Part shown: positions 55,696-63,995 of the stretch, in pieces | Numbering within the stretch: position 1 is the first letter of the stretch | Layout of the letters: the number at the start of each line of letters is the position of its first letter | Assembly (NCBI GenBank): GCA_943787985.1 | Contig: CALSOO010000004.1 | Span: 310,001 to 374,000 of the forward strand | Direction of reading: 5' to 3' | From: an uncultured Paracoccaceae bacterium | GTDB taxonomy: Bacteria > Pseudomonadota > Alphaproteobacteria > Rhodobacterales > Rhodobacteraceae | Length of the DNA: 64,000 bases | Notes under the pieces: generated by a model | What the model was told of the DNA's origin: nothing | Database searches by the model: none | Seen by the model: the letters and a program-made list of their open reading frames with translations, nothing else | Program-made: the position numbers and the translations under genes

Positions 55696-56704
55696 AAGAT
55701 TTCGGATCGCCGAAACGCCGCCTGCGCGCCTTGATAAGGCGGTTGCGCGCGATGTGCCAGTGGATGCGAACCTTTCGCGCACGCGCTTGTCCAAATTGAT
55801 AACGGAAGGGGCCGTGCGTGTGAACGGGGAGGTCATCACCGACCCCAAAGCCCGCGCACATGAAGGGTCCGATGTGCAAATCACCGTGCAAGAAGCGGCC
55901 GAAAGCCACATTTTGCCGGAAGACATCCCGCTGGACGTGATCTTTGAGGACGCGGATCTGATCGTGATCAACAAGCCTGCGGGCATGGTGGTTCACCCTG
56001 CGCCCGGAACGCCGGCGGGCACTTTGGTCAACGCGCTGTTGCATCACTGTGGCGATGACTTGTCCGGCGTTGGCGGTATGAAACGCCCCGGCATCGTGCA
56101 CCGCATCGACAAGGAAACATCAGGCCTATTGGTCGTTGCCAAATCCGACGCGGCGCATCACGGTTTGGCGGCGCAATTTGCGGACCACTCCTGTGAGCGC
56201 TACTATAAGGCGCTGGTGTACGGTGTGCCTGATGCCAACGATCCGCGCCTGCGCGGCGTGAAGGGGGCCAATTTCGAGACCAGCAATATCCTCAAACTGA
56301 CCACGCAATTGGCCCGTCACAAGACGGATCGCCAACGCCAAGCGGTCTTGTTCCAAGGCGGGCGTCACGCTGTCACCCGCGCGCGCACAGTGCAGCGATT
56401 TGGCCAGCCAGAGGTTCTGGCCTTGATGGAGTGTTGGCTGGAAACGGGGCGGACCCACCAGATCCGCGTGCACATGACCCACGCAGGGCACGGTCTGGTC
56501 GGTGATCCGACCTATGGCGGGAAACGCAAACTGCCCAAAGGGGCTTTGAGCGAGGCGGGATTGGCTGCGTTGCAAGGTTTTGGGCGCCAAGCGCTGCACG
56601 CGGCGGTTTTGGGATTTGTGCATCCGGTTAGCGGTGAAAACATGCGTTTTGAAGCGCCATTGCCCGCTGATATGACAAAGCTTCTGGCGGCGCTTACACC
56701 GTAA
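55679..56704 (+). CDS. rluD: RluA/RluD-family rRNA pseudouridine synthase
   Basis: 341 residues from ATG 55679 with GGAAGG upstream. An N-terminal S4 RNA-binding domain (ARLDKAVARDVPV, RLSKLITEGAVRVNG) precedes the catalytic domain: VINKPAGMVVHPAPG, GIVHRIDKETSGLLVVAK with the catalytic Asp, RYYKALVYG, and LETGRTHQIRVHMTHAGHGL. The S4 domain places it with RluC/RluD, which modify 23S rRNA. The start codon overlaps a possible start of the divergent gene. Confidence 0.85.
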   Translation: MSSKSIRFRIAETPPARLDKAVARDVPVDANLSRTRLSKLITEGAVRVNGEVITDPKARAHEGSDVQITVQEAAESHILPEDIPLDVIFEDADLIVINKPAGMVVHPAPGTPAGTLVNALLHHCGDDLSGVGGMKRPGIVHRIDKETSGLLVVAKSDAAHHGLAAQFADHSCERYYKALVYGVPDANDPRLRGVKGANFETSNILKLTTQLARHKTDRQRQAVLFQGGRHAVTRARTVQRFGQPEVLALMECWLETGRTHQIRVHMTHAGHGLVGDPTYGGKRKLPKGALSEAGLAALQGFGRQALHAAVLGFVHPVSGENMRFEAPLPADMTKLLAALTP

Positions 56705-57647
56705 TACCGCCGCGGACTTTTAGATAATCATGTGCTGCGTCAACGGCCTGCGTGATGAAGCGCGCGTTGCGTTCTGTAGCACCTTCCTCATCCATACGCG
56801 CAATGATCCAGCCCACGTAGCTTGCGGCACGCGCAAACATGAACAAAGGCAACAGGGTCGCGTCCAAAGGGCGGATGGCGCGATACCCGGCAAGCAATGC
56901 GGCTTTCAATTCGGCAAAATTGGGGGTGTCCTTGTTCTTGAACAAAGTGGTGGCCACATCGAACAGCCGATAGCCAAACCCGCCGTCATCAAAGTCGATG
57001 AAGGACAGCCTATCCCCTGCCATAATCACATTCTCTCGCACCAGATCGGCGTGAATCAACCCGTAATCCAGCTCGGCCTCCATCGCGGCGAGATCCTGTT
57101 GGGCCGCAATCCTTGCGCGGATCAACGTCTCTTTTTGTGTCGGAGTTAAGGTCGGATTGTCCCAAAACCGGCCCCACACCGGCTGCGCCCCGAACACCCC
57201 CTCACGGTCCCAATGCCAGCGGGTGAACCCATTGCCCGGCGCCCAGGCATCACTGGCCTCGTGCAAGCGGGCCATCTCACGACCAAGCTGTTCAAACACC
57301 TGTGGCTGATGGGCAAAAGTCAGGGGCTGGCCCATTGCGCCCATCGCGGCCCCTTTGATCCACGTCAAAACGTCGACTTGGACACCCTCCACCAGATGCA
57401 TCACCGCGCCATCGCGGCTGGAAACGGGGCTGGGCACATCCAGCCCGTGTTTCGAGACTGCGGCCATCCAATCCAACTCCGATTGCAATTCAGCGTCACT
57501 GCGATAGCCCACTCGGTGCAGGCGCATCGCGTGCGCAACGCCGCCCATCTCTATCCGGAACACCTGATTTTCGCGAGCAGCGACCAATTCATATGTGGCA
57601 GCTTCGAAGCCCCAAAAAGGCAGTGCTACTTGGACTACAGCATTCAT
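56694..57647 (-). CDS. APH-family small-molecule kinase
   Basis: 317 residues of the aminoglycoside phosphotransferase/choline kinase fold. The catalytic loop is YGLIHADLVRENVI and the metal-binding segment LSFIDFDDGGFGYRLFDVAT. The ATG overlaps the stop of the following PLP enzyme's partner by ATGA (57644-57647), so the two are translated together. Related kinases act on hydroxylysine, homoserine, choline or ethanolamine. Next to a phospho-lyase-like aminotransferase, an amino-alcohol or hydroxylysine substrate is likely. Its end overlaps the convergent rluD end by 11 bases. Confidence 0.8.
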   Translation of the reverse strand: MNAVVQVALPFWGFEAATYELVAARENQVFRIEMGGVAHAMRLHRVGYRSDAELQSELDWMAAVSKHGLDVPSPVSSRDGAVMHLVEGVQVDVLTWIKGAAMGAMGQPLTFAHQPQVFEQLGREMARLHEASDAWAPGNGFTRWHWDREGVFGAQPVWGRFWDNPTLTPTQKETLIRARIAAQQDLAAMEAELDYGLIHADLVRENVIMAGDRLSFIDFDDGGFGYRLFDVATTLFKNKDTPNFAELKAALLAGYRAIRPLDATLLPLFMFARAASYVGWIIARMDEEGATERNARFITQAVDAAHDYLKVRGGITV

Positions 57648-58933
57648 GTTGGGACGGGGGTTTCAGCCAAAACCGCATCCAATGCGTCAAACAACTGATC
57701 CGCATTCGCGATCGAAAACGGCATCGGTGGGCGGATCTTGAGGGTGTTCTTGTGGCGCCCCAGTTTGGACAGCAGGATGCCACGGTGGCGCAAGGCATTG
57801 ACGACGTGATCGGTAAACGCGGTTGCGGGCGCCTTGGTGTCGCGGTCCAGAACCATCTCTGCGCCAAACACCAGACCCGAGCCGCGCACATCCCCGATGA
57901 CTTCATATTTGTCTTGCAACGCGCCCATACGTTCAAGGGCGTAGGTCCCGACGCGGGCGGCGTGGGCCATCAGGTCGTTTCCTTGGAGCTCTTCCAACAC
58001 GGCCATGGCCGCCGCGCAGCTGACAGGATTGCCGCCAAAGGTGTTGAAATACCGAAACTGCGTGCGAAAGGCGGCCATTGTGCCCGGGTCCGTGACCACC
58101 GCGCCCACCGGGTGCCCGTTGGCCATCGGCTTGCCCAACACAACGATGTCAGGGGTGACGCCCATCTTTTCATGCGCCCAGAAATGGGTGCCAGTGCGGC
58201 CAAACCCGGATTGGACCTCATCGCAGATCAGCAAACCACCCGCAGCGTGCACGCGGGCTGCGACAGGTTTCAACCACCCGTCCGGCAGATCGGGAAACCC
58301 TTCGTTCAGGAAATATGGGCACACCACAAGGGCGGCAAACCCGTGCGGGGAGGCCTCAAGCTCGGTGATTTTCGCCTCAAGGTCCGCGATAAAGTGCGCC
58401 GCGTCGGGATCGGGCGTGCGGTAGCTGTCCGGGGCGGCGACAAATCGGAAATATTGATCCAGTCCAAAGCCGACACCGGGGACGTTGCTGCGCGACAACT
58501 GACTGACCAAGGCAGTGTTGCCGTGATAGGTCGCGTCTGTAGCGATAATCCCGCGATGTCCGCTGCGCGCCTCTGCCATGCGCAAGGCGATGTCGTTTGC
58601 CTCTGATCCCGTGCAGGTCAGGATCGCTGTGCTCAAAGGGGGGGGCATCGTGTCGGTCAATCGCTCGATGTAGTCCAGAATGCCGTCATGCAAATAGCGG
58701 GTATGGGTGTTCAAAGTGCCGGCTTGGGCTGTGATCGCGGCGGTGACGCGCGGGTTGCAGTGGCCCACATGGGGCACGTTGTTGTAACAATCGAGGTACA
58801 TTTTTCCGCTGTCGTCCCACAACCAAACACCACTGCCTTTGACCACATGCACAGGGTCTTCGTAAAATGTGGACACGTTGGGGCCCATCAAACGGGCGCG
58901 ACGTGCCATCATGGCTTGGGTGTCTGTCGTCAT
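57644..58933 (-). CDS. Class III PLP enzyme, aminotransferase or phospho-lyase (AGXT2L-like)
   Basis: 429 residues from ATG 58933. PLP-fold landmarks are YLDCYNNVPHVGHCNPRV, CTGSEANDIALRMAEARSG, LLICDEVQSGFGRTGTHFWA, and the lysine in IVVLGKPMANGHPVGAVV. The NVPHVGHCNP and CDEVQSGFGR pattern resembles ethanolamine-phosphate and phospho-hydroxylysine phospho-lyases. It is transcribed before, and overlaps, the APH kinase gene: kinase then elimination of phosphate and amine from the same substrate is a coherent two-step route. Plain transamination is the alternative. Confidence 0.82.
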   Translation of the reverse strand: MTTDTQAMMARRARLMGPNVSTFYEDPVHVVKGSGVWLWDDSGKMYLDCYNNVPHVGHCNPRVTAAITAQAGTLNTHTRYLHDGILDYIERLTDTMPPPLSTAILTCTGSEANDIALRMAEARSGHRGIIATDATYHGNTALVSQLSRSNVPGVGFGLDQYFRFVAAPDSYRTPDPDAAHFIADLEAKITELEASPHGFAALVVCPYFLNEGFPDLPDGWLKPVAARVHAAGGLLICDEVQSGFGRTGTHFWAHEKMGVTPDIVVLGKPMANGHPVGAVVTDPGTMAAFRTQFRYFNTFGGNPVSCAAAMAVLEELQGNDLMAHAARVGTYALERMGALQDKYEVIGDVRGSGLVFGAEMVLDRDTKAPATAFTDHVVNALRHRGILLSKLGRHKNTLKIRPPMPFSIANADQLFDALDAVLAETPVPT

Positions 58934-59097
58934 GGGGGCCTCCGAATTCAAAGGCACTAAGCCGAATAACGCGCCATGACACAAGCCTGCACACCCTTTG
59001 AATATGTCACGAACAGCACATGCGCGTGAGAGCACAGGCGATGGGCTGGAACAATCAGGCGGTGCGCGCCATATTATAAAACATAGCACGGCAGACA

Positions 59098-59126
59098 CTT
59101 GAAACCTGCCGCATCAAAACCCATAT
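59098..59126 (+). promoter_or_regulatory. Candidate sigma-32 promoter ahead of rpoH
   Basis: CTTGAAA (59098-59104) and, after 15 bases, CCCATAT (59120-59126) match the heat-shock consensus CTTGAAA / CCCCATNT with one missing C. The position, about 35 bases before the rpoH ATG, suggests RpoH activates its own gene. This is by eye only. Confidence 0.55.
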
Positions 59127-59162
59127 CAATGTTAAGCCCTTAAACATGGGAGGGGACTGAAG

Positions 59163-60059
59163 ATGGCAAATTATGCAAACCTACCGGCACCGACACCAGA
59201 AGGCGGTCTGAACCGCTATATGCAGGAAATTCGCAAATTTCCGCTGCTCGAGCCCGAAGAAGAATACATGGCGGCAAAAGCCTGGGTCGAAAAAGAAGAC
59301 ACAGCAGCCGCGCACAAGATGGTGACATCGCACCTGCGTTTGGCGGCCAAAATCGCCATGGGCTACCGTGGATACGGGTTGCCGCAGGCCGAAGTGATTT
59401 CCGAGGCCAACGTGGGTCTGATGCAGGCGGTGAAACGCTTTGATCCTGAAAAAGGCTTCCGCTTGTCGACCTACGCAATGTGGTGGATCCGCGCGAGCAT
59501 TCAGGAATACATCCTGCGCTCGTGGTCTTTGGTGAAACTTGGCACGACCTCTGCGCAAAAGAAATTGTTCTTTAACCTGCGCAAAGCCAAATCCAAGATC
59601 GGCGCGTTGGAAGACGGGGACATGCGCCCCGAAAACGTGACGCGTATCGCGACCGACCTCGGGGTGACCGAAAAAGAAGTGATCAGCATGAACCGTCGCC
59701 TGAGCGGCGGGGATGCCTCGCTGAACGCGACGGTTGGGTCCGACGGCGAAGGCACCATGCAATGGCAAGATTGGTTGGAGGACGAAAGCGCCGACCAAGC
59801 GGGCGATTACGAGGCCAACGACGAGCTGGCCGTGCGCCGCGAGATGCTGGCAGAGGCGATGGATGTGCTGAATGATCGTGAAAAGGACATTCTGACCCAG
59901 CGCCGCCTGTTGGACGAGACAGTCACGCTTGAGGACTTGAGCGGCCAATACAGCGTCAGCCGTGAACGCATTCGCCAGATCGAAGTGCGGGCCTTTGAAA
60001 AGCTGCAAGAGCGTATGCGCGCCTTGGCAAAGGAAAAAGGGTTGATGGCCACGGCCTGA
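59163..60059 (+). CDS. rpoH: RpoH, heat-shock sigma factor (sigma-32)
   Basis: 298 residues. Region 2 is LRLAAKIAMGYRGYGLPQAEVISEANVGLMQA with YAMWWIRASIQEYILRSWSLVKL. The RpoH box QKKLFFNLRKAKSKI is present and distinguishes it from RpoD. Region 4 ends VTLEDLSGQYSVSRERIRQIE. The ribosome-binding site GGGAGGGGACTGAAG precedes the ATG. It directs transcription of chaperones and proteases on heat and, in roseobacters, oxidative or singlet-oxygen stress. Many phototrophic relatives have two copies; only one is seen here. Confidence 0.95.
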   Translation: MANYANLPAPTPEGGLNRYMQEIRKFPLLEPEEEYMAAKAWVEKEDTAAAHKMVTSHLRLAAKIAMGYRGYGLPQAEVISEANVGLMQAVKRFDPEKGFRLSTYAMWWIRASIQEYILRSWSLVKLGTTSAQKKLFFNLRKAKSKIGALEDGDMRPENVTRIATDLGVTEKEVISMNRRLSGGDASLNATVGSDGEGTMQWQDWLEDESADQAGDYEANDELAVRREMLAEAMDVLNDREKDILTQRRLLDETVTLEDLSGQYSVSRERIRQIEVRAFEKLQERMRALAKEKGLMATA

Positions 60060-60086
60060 TCTTTGATCCTGCACGAAACTACAGTA

Positions 60087-60116
60087 GCCTCGACCCCAAC
60101 GGGTCGGGGCTTTTTT
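60087..60116 (+). terminator. Rho-independent terminator of rpoH
   Basis: A 10-bp GC-rich stem (60087-60096 with 60101-60110, one G-U pair), four-base loop CAAC and six T at 60111-60116. It lies 27 bases after the stop and is the clearest intrinsic terminator in the window. Confidence 0.9.
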
Positions 60117-60126
60117 GTGAGGGCGG

Positions 60127-61074
60127 ATGGGATCAGTCGTATTTCATGTTCCGGCTGTGTGGCTGGACCCCGAAGGGGAGGATATTCTGGCGTTTTACCT
60201 GAGGCTTATGGACGGACTATCCGCGTCTGACATCCCTTTTCAGCTGCGCGCATTGAACCGCACAAACCTGTTGGAGCACGTCGAACAGGACACCGCATTC
60301 CACATCGTCAATCATGGCCGGTTCACGCATCAAAGGGTGCTGAACGCGGGCATCGCCTATGTCTATCCGTTCTGGAACCTTGACCCGACGGGCATCCGCG
60401 CCTTTTCCTCTATCGGGAAACGGCCGTTCCGTCCTGATCAGATTGATGTGGATCTCGCGCGCCCGTTCTTTCGCCGGCTCAAAGCCCGTCTGGTTGGAAA
60501 ACGCCAATCCCGCTACGCCCAACCCCAGCCTGTGACACCTGTGCCCAAGGGGGCCGTAGCAGTGTTTTTGCAGGACGAAGCGCACCGCGATGTGCGCGAA
60601 ACCTGCCATCTGGATCAACGCAGCATGCTGGAGACGGTGTTGCAGGCCACAAACGGTCCTGTGGTTGTCAAACCGCATCCGCAGGACGGGGGCACGCGAA
60701 CGGCGACATGGCTCAAATCCTGCGCGGCGCAGTATCCGAACCTGTCTGTGATCAACGCCAATATCCACGACATCCTCAGCACATGCAGCCGCGTGGTGAC
60801 GATCAATTCAGCCGTAGGAATAGAGGCGTATTTGCACCGCAAGCCGTTGATTTTATGTGGCCAATCAGATTTCCATCACATTGCTGAAACGGTGCAAACG
60901 CCCGCCGCATTGGCCGCTGCACTGAATGCCCCGATCAAAGCGCGCCCTTACGACAAATTCATCTATTGGTACTTTGCGCAGCAGTGCCTCAGCGTCAGCG
61001 ACACCGATTTGATGGCCGCGTTCAGCGCCCGTTTGGCAGCGCAAGGCTATGTACTCGAAGGACAACGCCCATGA
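60127..61074 (+). CDS. Capsule polysaccharide-type glycosyltransferase/export protein
   Basis: 315 residues. The C-terminal half matches the Capsule_synth pattern: GPVVVKPHPQDGGTRT, and RVVTINSAVGIEAYLHRKPLILCG followed by SDFHHIA, which is the KpsC/KpsS-like Kdo-transferase signature. The first half is poorly defined. It could add sugar residues to capsule or lipid carriers. It begins only 10 bases after the rpoH terminator, so its promoter must overlap that terminator, or the true start is later, for example an ATG near 60208. It overlaps ogt by four bases. Confidence 0.7.
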   Translation: MGSVVFHVPAVWLDPEGEDILAFYLRLMDGLSASDIPFQLRALNRTNLLEHVEQDTAFHIVNHGRFTHQRVLNAGIAYVYPFWNLDPTGIRAFSSIGKRPFRPDQIDVDLARPFFRRLKARLVGKRQSRYAQPQPVTPVPKGAVAVFLQDEAHRDVRETCHLDQRSMLETVLQATNGPVVVKPHPQDGGTRTATWLKSCAAQYPNLSVINANIHDILSTCSRVVTINSAVGIEAYLHRKPLILCGQSDFHHIAETVQTPAALAAALNAPIKARPYDKFIYWYFAQQCLSVSDTDLMAAFSARLAAQGYVLEGQRP

Positions 61075-61529
61075 CAAACTCACGCAGTGTGCAGACGTCT
61101 TTTGGCCCGCTTTGTGTGCATGTCGAGGACGACGCGATCGTGCGTCTCACGTGGGAAATCGCGCAGGACCAAGGCGAAAACAGCCTGCTCAAAGAAGCAA
61201 TATCGCAGCTCAAGGCCTATGATCTTGGCACGTTAAAGGCGTTTGATTTGCCACTGCGGGTCAAGGGCAGCGCGTTTCAACACGCCGTCTGCGCCGAAAT
61301 GTCGGCCATCCCGTTTGGCGATACGAAAACCTACGGGGAGATCGCCAAAGCACTGGGTGCACCTGCGCGAGCGGTCGGACAGGCCTGCGGGGGCAATCCC
61401 GTTCCTGTCATCATCCCGTGCCATCGCGTGATGGGAGCCAAAGGGTTAACAGGATTTTCAGGGGCCGGGGGAGTCGAGACAAAAGTGGCGTTGCTGCGCC
61501 ACGAGGGCGCGGGCGGTTTCCTGATCTAG
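61071..61529 (+). CDS. ogt: Methylated-DNA-protein cysteine methyltransferase (Ogt)
   Basis: 152 residues from ATG 61071, overlapping the previous stop (ATGA). The methyl-acceptor motif VIIPCHRVMGAKGLTGFSGA is complete, and the DNA-binding TKTYGEIAKALGAPARAVGQACGGNP region precedes it. It removes alkyl groups from O6-guanine in a suicide reaction. No AdaA domain is present, so it is the stand-alone Ogt type. Confidence 0.92.
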   Translation: MTNSRSVQTSFGPLCVHVEDDAIVRLTWEIAQDQGENSLLKEAISQLKAYDLGTLKAFDLPLRVKGSAFQHAVCAEMSAIPFGDTKTYGEIAKALGAPARAVGQACGGNPVPVIIPCHRVMGAKGLTGFSGAGGVETKVALLRHEGAGGFLI

Positions 61530-61536
61530 GGTGCCC

Positions 61537-62235
61537 CTAGATATCGCGGCCATCATACATGATCTGCTGCGCGATGCCTGCAAAGAGCAAATAGACCGAC
61601 GTCACGACCAGACCCCAAGCCGTCCAGCTTTCGATTTCAAAGTTCATCCAAGCGGCCCATCCTGCAAAGAAGGTCCAGACCAGCGCCATGGGCAAGGTCA
61701 TCATGCGCCAACGCTCTGTGCGCACTGGATGCACGAACTTCAGCGGCACGAACATGGTAATCGCCACAAACGTCACCAGCACCAGACTGATATACCACGG
61801 AATATTTAGCGCAAAGATCACCAGCACCAGCATGTTCCAGCATCCCGGAAAGCCGGAAAAGGAATTATCCTTTGTCTTCATACGTGTATCGGCAAAATAC
61901 ATCGCACTGGCAAAGGTCACAATGATGAGCATGAGCCACCCGCTCAACCCGTCCATGCGGCCTGAGTGGAACAGGGCAAAAGCGGGAATGAACACATAGG
62001 TGAGATAGTCGATGATAAGATCCAACAAGACACCGTCAAACTCCGGAGCGTTGGTTTTGACGTCATAGTGACGCGCCAATGGACCGTCTATGCCATCCAC
62101 AAAGAAGGCAACGACAAGCCACAAAAACATGAGGTCATATTTTCCATCTACGGCGGCGAGCATCGCGAGCATCGCAAAAACCGCGCCTGTGGCGGTGAGC
62201 AAATGAACGCTAAGGGCTTTGAGTTTTGTTGTCAT
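61537..62235 (-). CDS. pcs: Phosphatidylcholine synthase
   Basis: 232 residues from ATG 62235 with about seven membrane helices. The CDP-alcohol phosphotransferase motif is spread as VDGIDGPLARHYDV, then FDGVLLDLIIDYLTYV, with its Asp residues. The length and the HPVRTERWR loop fit bacterial Pcs, which makes phosphatidylcholine from CDP-diacylglycerol and choline in the inner membrane. It is convergent with ogt. Confidence 0.88.
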   Translation of the reverse strand: MTTKLKALSVHLLTATGAVFAMLAMLAAVDGKYDLMFLWLVVAFFVDGIDGPLARHYDVKTNAPEFDGVLLDLIIDYLTYVFIPAFALFHSGRMDGLSGWLMLIIVTFASAMYFADTRMKTKDNSFSGFPGCWNMLVLVIFALNIPWYISLVLVTFVAITMFVPLKFVHPVRTERWRMMTLPMALVWTFFAGWAAWMNFEIESWTAWGLVVTSVYLLFAGIAQQIMYDGRDI

Positions 62236-62335
62236 GGCGCCTACATGCCGCAAGGTTAAGCGGGATGCAAAGCAAAACCTGTGAGACGGGGTGAACGTGC
62301 TGCGATGTGCGACCCAATCCCGAACTTAGGCTGAC

Positions 62336-62377
62336 TTGGCCCGACCCTAGCCTGCTTTGGCCCGACCCTAGCCTGCT
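62336..62377. repeat. Tandem 21-bp duplication across the xerC stop codon
   Basis: Two exact 21-base copies (62336-62356 and 62357-62377). The second contains the last three codons and TAG of xerC, the first lies just beyond. Each copy brings a TAG in the xerC frame. It is a small local duplication without coding effect. Confidence 0.85.
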
Positions 62378-63291
62378 TTAGGATGTGAGCGGGCATAGAC
62401 CTCCATCAAGCGGGTGGTGTCGACGGCTGTATAGGCTTGGGTCGTGGACAATGACGCATGGCCCAAAAGTTCTTGAATAGAACGTAAGTCACCTCCGGCG
62501 TTCAACAAATGCGTTGCAAAGCTGTGGCGCATCGCGTGTGGGGTCGCGGTTGCTGGCAAGCCAAGTTGCATGCGTGCAGATGCCATCGCTTTTTGAATGG
62601 CACGCGGGGACAAGACACCGCCGCGTACGCCGCGAAACAGCGGATCATCATCGCCCAAGGACATCGGGCAGGCGCGCACATAGGCGTCCACGGCCGCGCG
62701 GGCTGCGTCCACGACAGGCACAATGCGTTCCTTGCCGCCTTTCCCGATGATGCGCATGACTTGGGGCAGGGGGGCGTCGCCTCCCTTTAGGCCAAGGGCT
62801 TCGGATATCCGCAATCCACATCCCCAAAGCAACGTCACCACGGCCACATCCCGCGCCGCAACCCACGGTGTGAGGGACTGAAGCTCGACAGCTTCAATCA
62901 GGTCATGGGCGGCGTCCACAGCCAGAGGACGGGGCAGTTTTTTGGTAAATTTCGGGGAACGGGTGAGCAAAACAGCCGTCGGCTCAAACCCTTCGCGCGC
63001 GGCGAGCCAGCGGTAGAACGCTTTGACAGAGGACAGTTTGCGCGCCAATGACCGCGGACCCACGCCGGTGCGGCGGGTGAAGGCCATCCACGCACGCATG
63101 TCGGTCACTGTGATGTGGGACAACGCGCCCAACCCTTGAAGTGCCCCTTTGTGTTCTGTGATAAAGGCAAGGAATTCAACGACATCGCCGTTGTAGGCTG
63201 TGATCGTGTTGGCCGCAGCCCCTTTGAGGGATCTTTGATGGACAAGCCATGTCTGCAACGCATCGCGCGCCGCAGGAGAGATCAAACTCAC
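62368..63291 (-). CDS. xerC: XerC tyrosine recombinase
   Basis: 307 residues. N-terminal SAM-like core-binding domain (NTITAYNGDVVEFLAFI), then the catalytic residues: Arg in LWGCGLRISEAL, Lys in IGKGGKERIVPV, His-x-x-Arg in TPHAMRHSFATHLL, His in LLGHASLSTTQ and the nucleophile Tyr in QAYTAVDTTRL. It resolves chromosome dimers at dif with XerD. The ATG overlaps the stop of the DUF484 gene (ATGA), a common pairing. Confidence 0.92.
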   Translation of the reverse strand: MSLISPAARDALQTWLVHQRSLKGAAANTITAYNGDVVEFLAFITEHKGALQGLGALSHITVTDMRAWMAFTRRTGVGPRSLARKLSSVKAFYRWLAAREGFEPTAVLLTRSPKFTKKLPRPLAVDAAHDLIEAVELQSLTPWVAARDVAVVTLLWGCGLRISEALGLKGGDAPLPQVMRIIGKGGKERIVPVVDAARAAVDAYVRACPMSLGDDDPLFRGVRGGVLSPRAIQKAMASARMQLGLPATATPHAMRHSFATHLLNAGGDLRSIQELLGHASLSTTQAYTAVDTTRLMEVYARSHPKAG

Positions 63292-63995
63292 GACAACCAG
63301 CGGCGCATCGCACGTTCAAAAACGCCCCCGAAGAAGGTCAGTAAATCCGTGCCCTGTTGGGGACCAAACATATGCGGATCTTCAGTGCCCATCACCAGCA
63401 AGCCGGGCAACCGGCCATCGCCAAAGTCCAGTTTCAAACAGGCTTCTGACCGAATCCAGTCGGCTTTGTCAGAATAAATCGTCTCGGCAGCGTTCTGGAC
63501 CTGTCGCAATGTGACCTGTCGCACTTGGCCGCCACGCCCATGGGTCAGATAGTCATCGATAAATCCGGGTTCGGCCACGCTCAGCACATCACCAAGGCGC
63601 TGGACCGCAGGATCATCATCGTTCTGAACGGATTCCAGCACCAGTTTTACAGTGTCCACGCGCAAAATTTCTGCAACCTCGCCGCCAAGATTGCGCAGGA
63701 AGGGCTCGAATTCTATGGGGTCGAGCATGCGCAAAATCGCGCGGTGGACTTGATTGGTGCCAGCAAGGTTTTCATATGCGGCAGCGATGACCGAGCGATG
63801 GGTGTCTTCCAACCGGTCCAACCGGCTTTCCAAACGTTCCATCGCAATGCCGCGCAAATCGACAATATTACCGCCCATCGCGCGTTCATTGGCCGCGATC
63901 AATGCGTGCATCACGTCTTGATCATCCAAAATCACACCCGGCTGTGAAATAATTGCCTCACGCAGGGTGTCTTCAATTTTTGGGCTGCTGCTCAT
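63288..63995 (-). CDS. DUF484 family protein
   Basis: 235 residues; GAF-like fold expected. It begins MSSSPKIEDTLREAIISQPGVILDD, with an alpha-helical Arg/Glu-rich segment (RLESRLDRLEDTHRSVI), and ends GGVFERAMRRWLS. DUF484 genes typically precede xerC in proteobacteria. Its function is unknown; here it lies directly upstream of and overlaps xerC. Confidence 0.88.
   Translation of the reverse strand: MSSSPKIEDTLREAIISQPGVILDDQDVMHALIAANERAMGGNIVDLRGIAMERLESRLDRLEDTHRSVIAAAYENLAGTNQVHRAILRMLDPIEFEPFLRNLGGEVAEILRVDTVKLVLESVQNDDDPAVQRLGDVLSVAEPGFIDDYLTHGRGGQVRQVTLRQVQNAAETIYSDKADWIRSEACLKLDFGDGRLPGLLVMGTEDPHMFGPQQGTDLLTFFGGVFERAMRRWLS

Noticed and set aside
59181..60074. Minus-strand frame of 297 codons opposite rpoH
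   Set aside because: It lies entirely under a clear sigma factor gene and has no recognisable domain.
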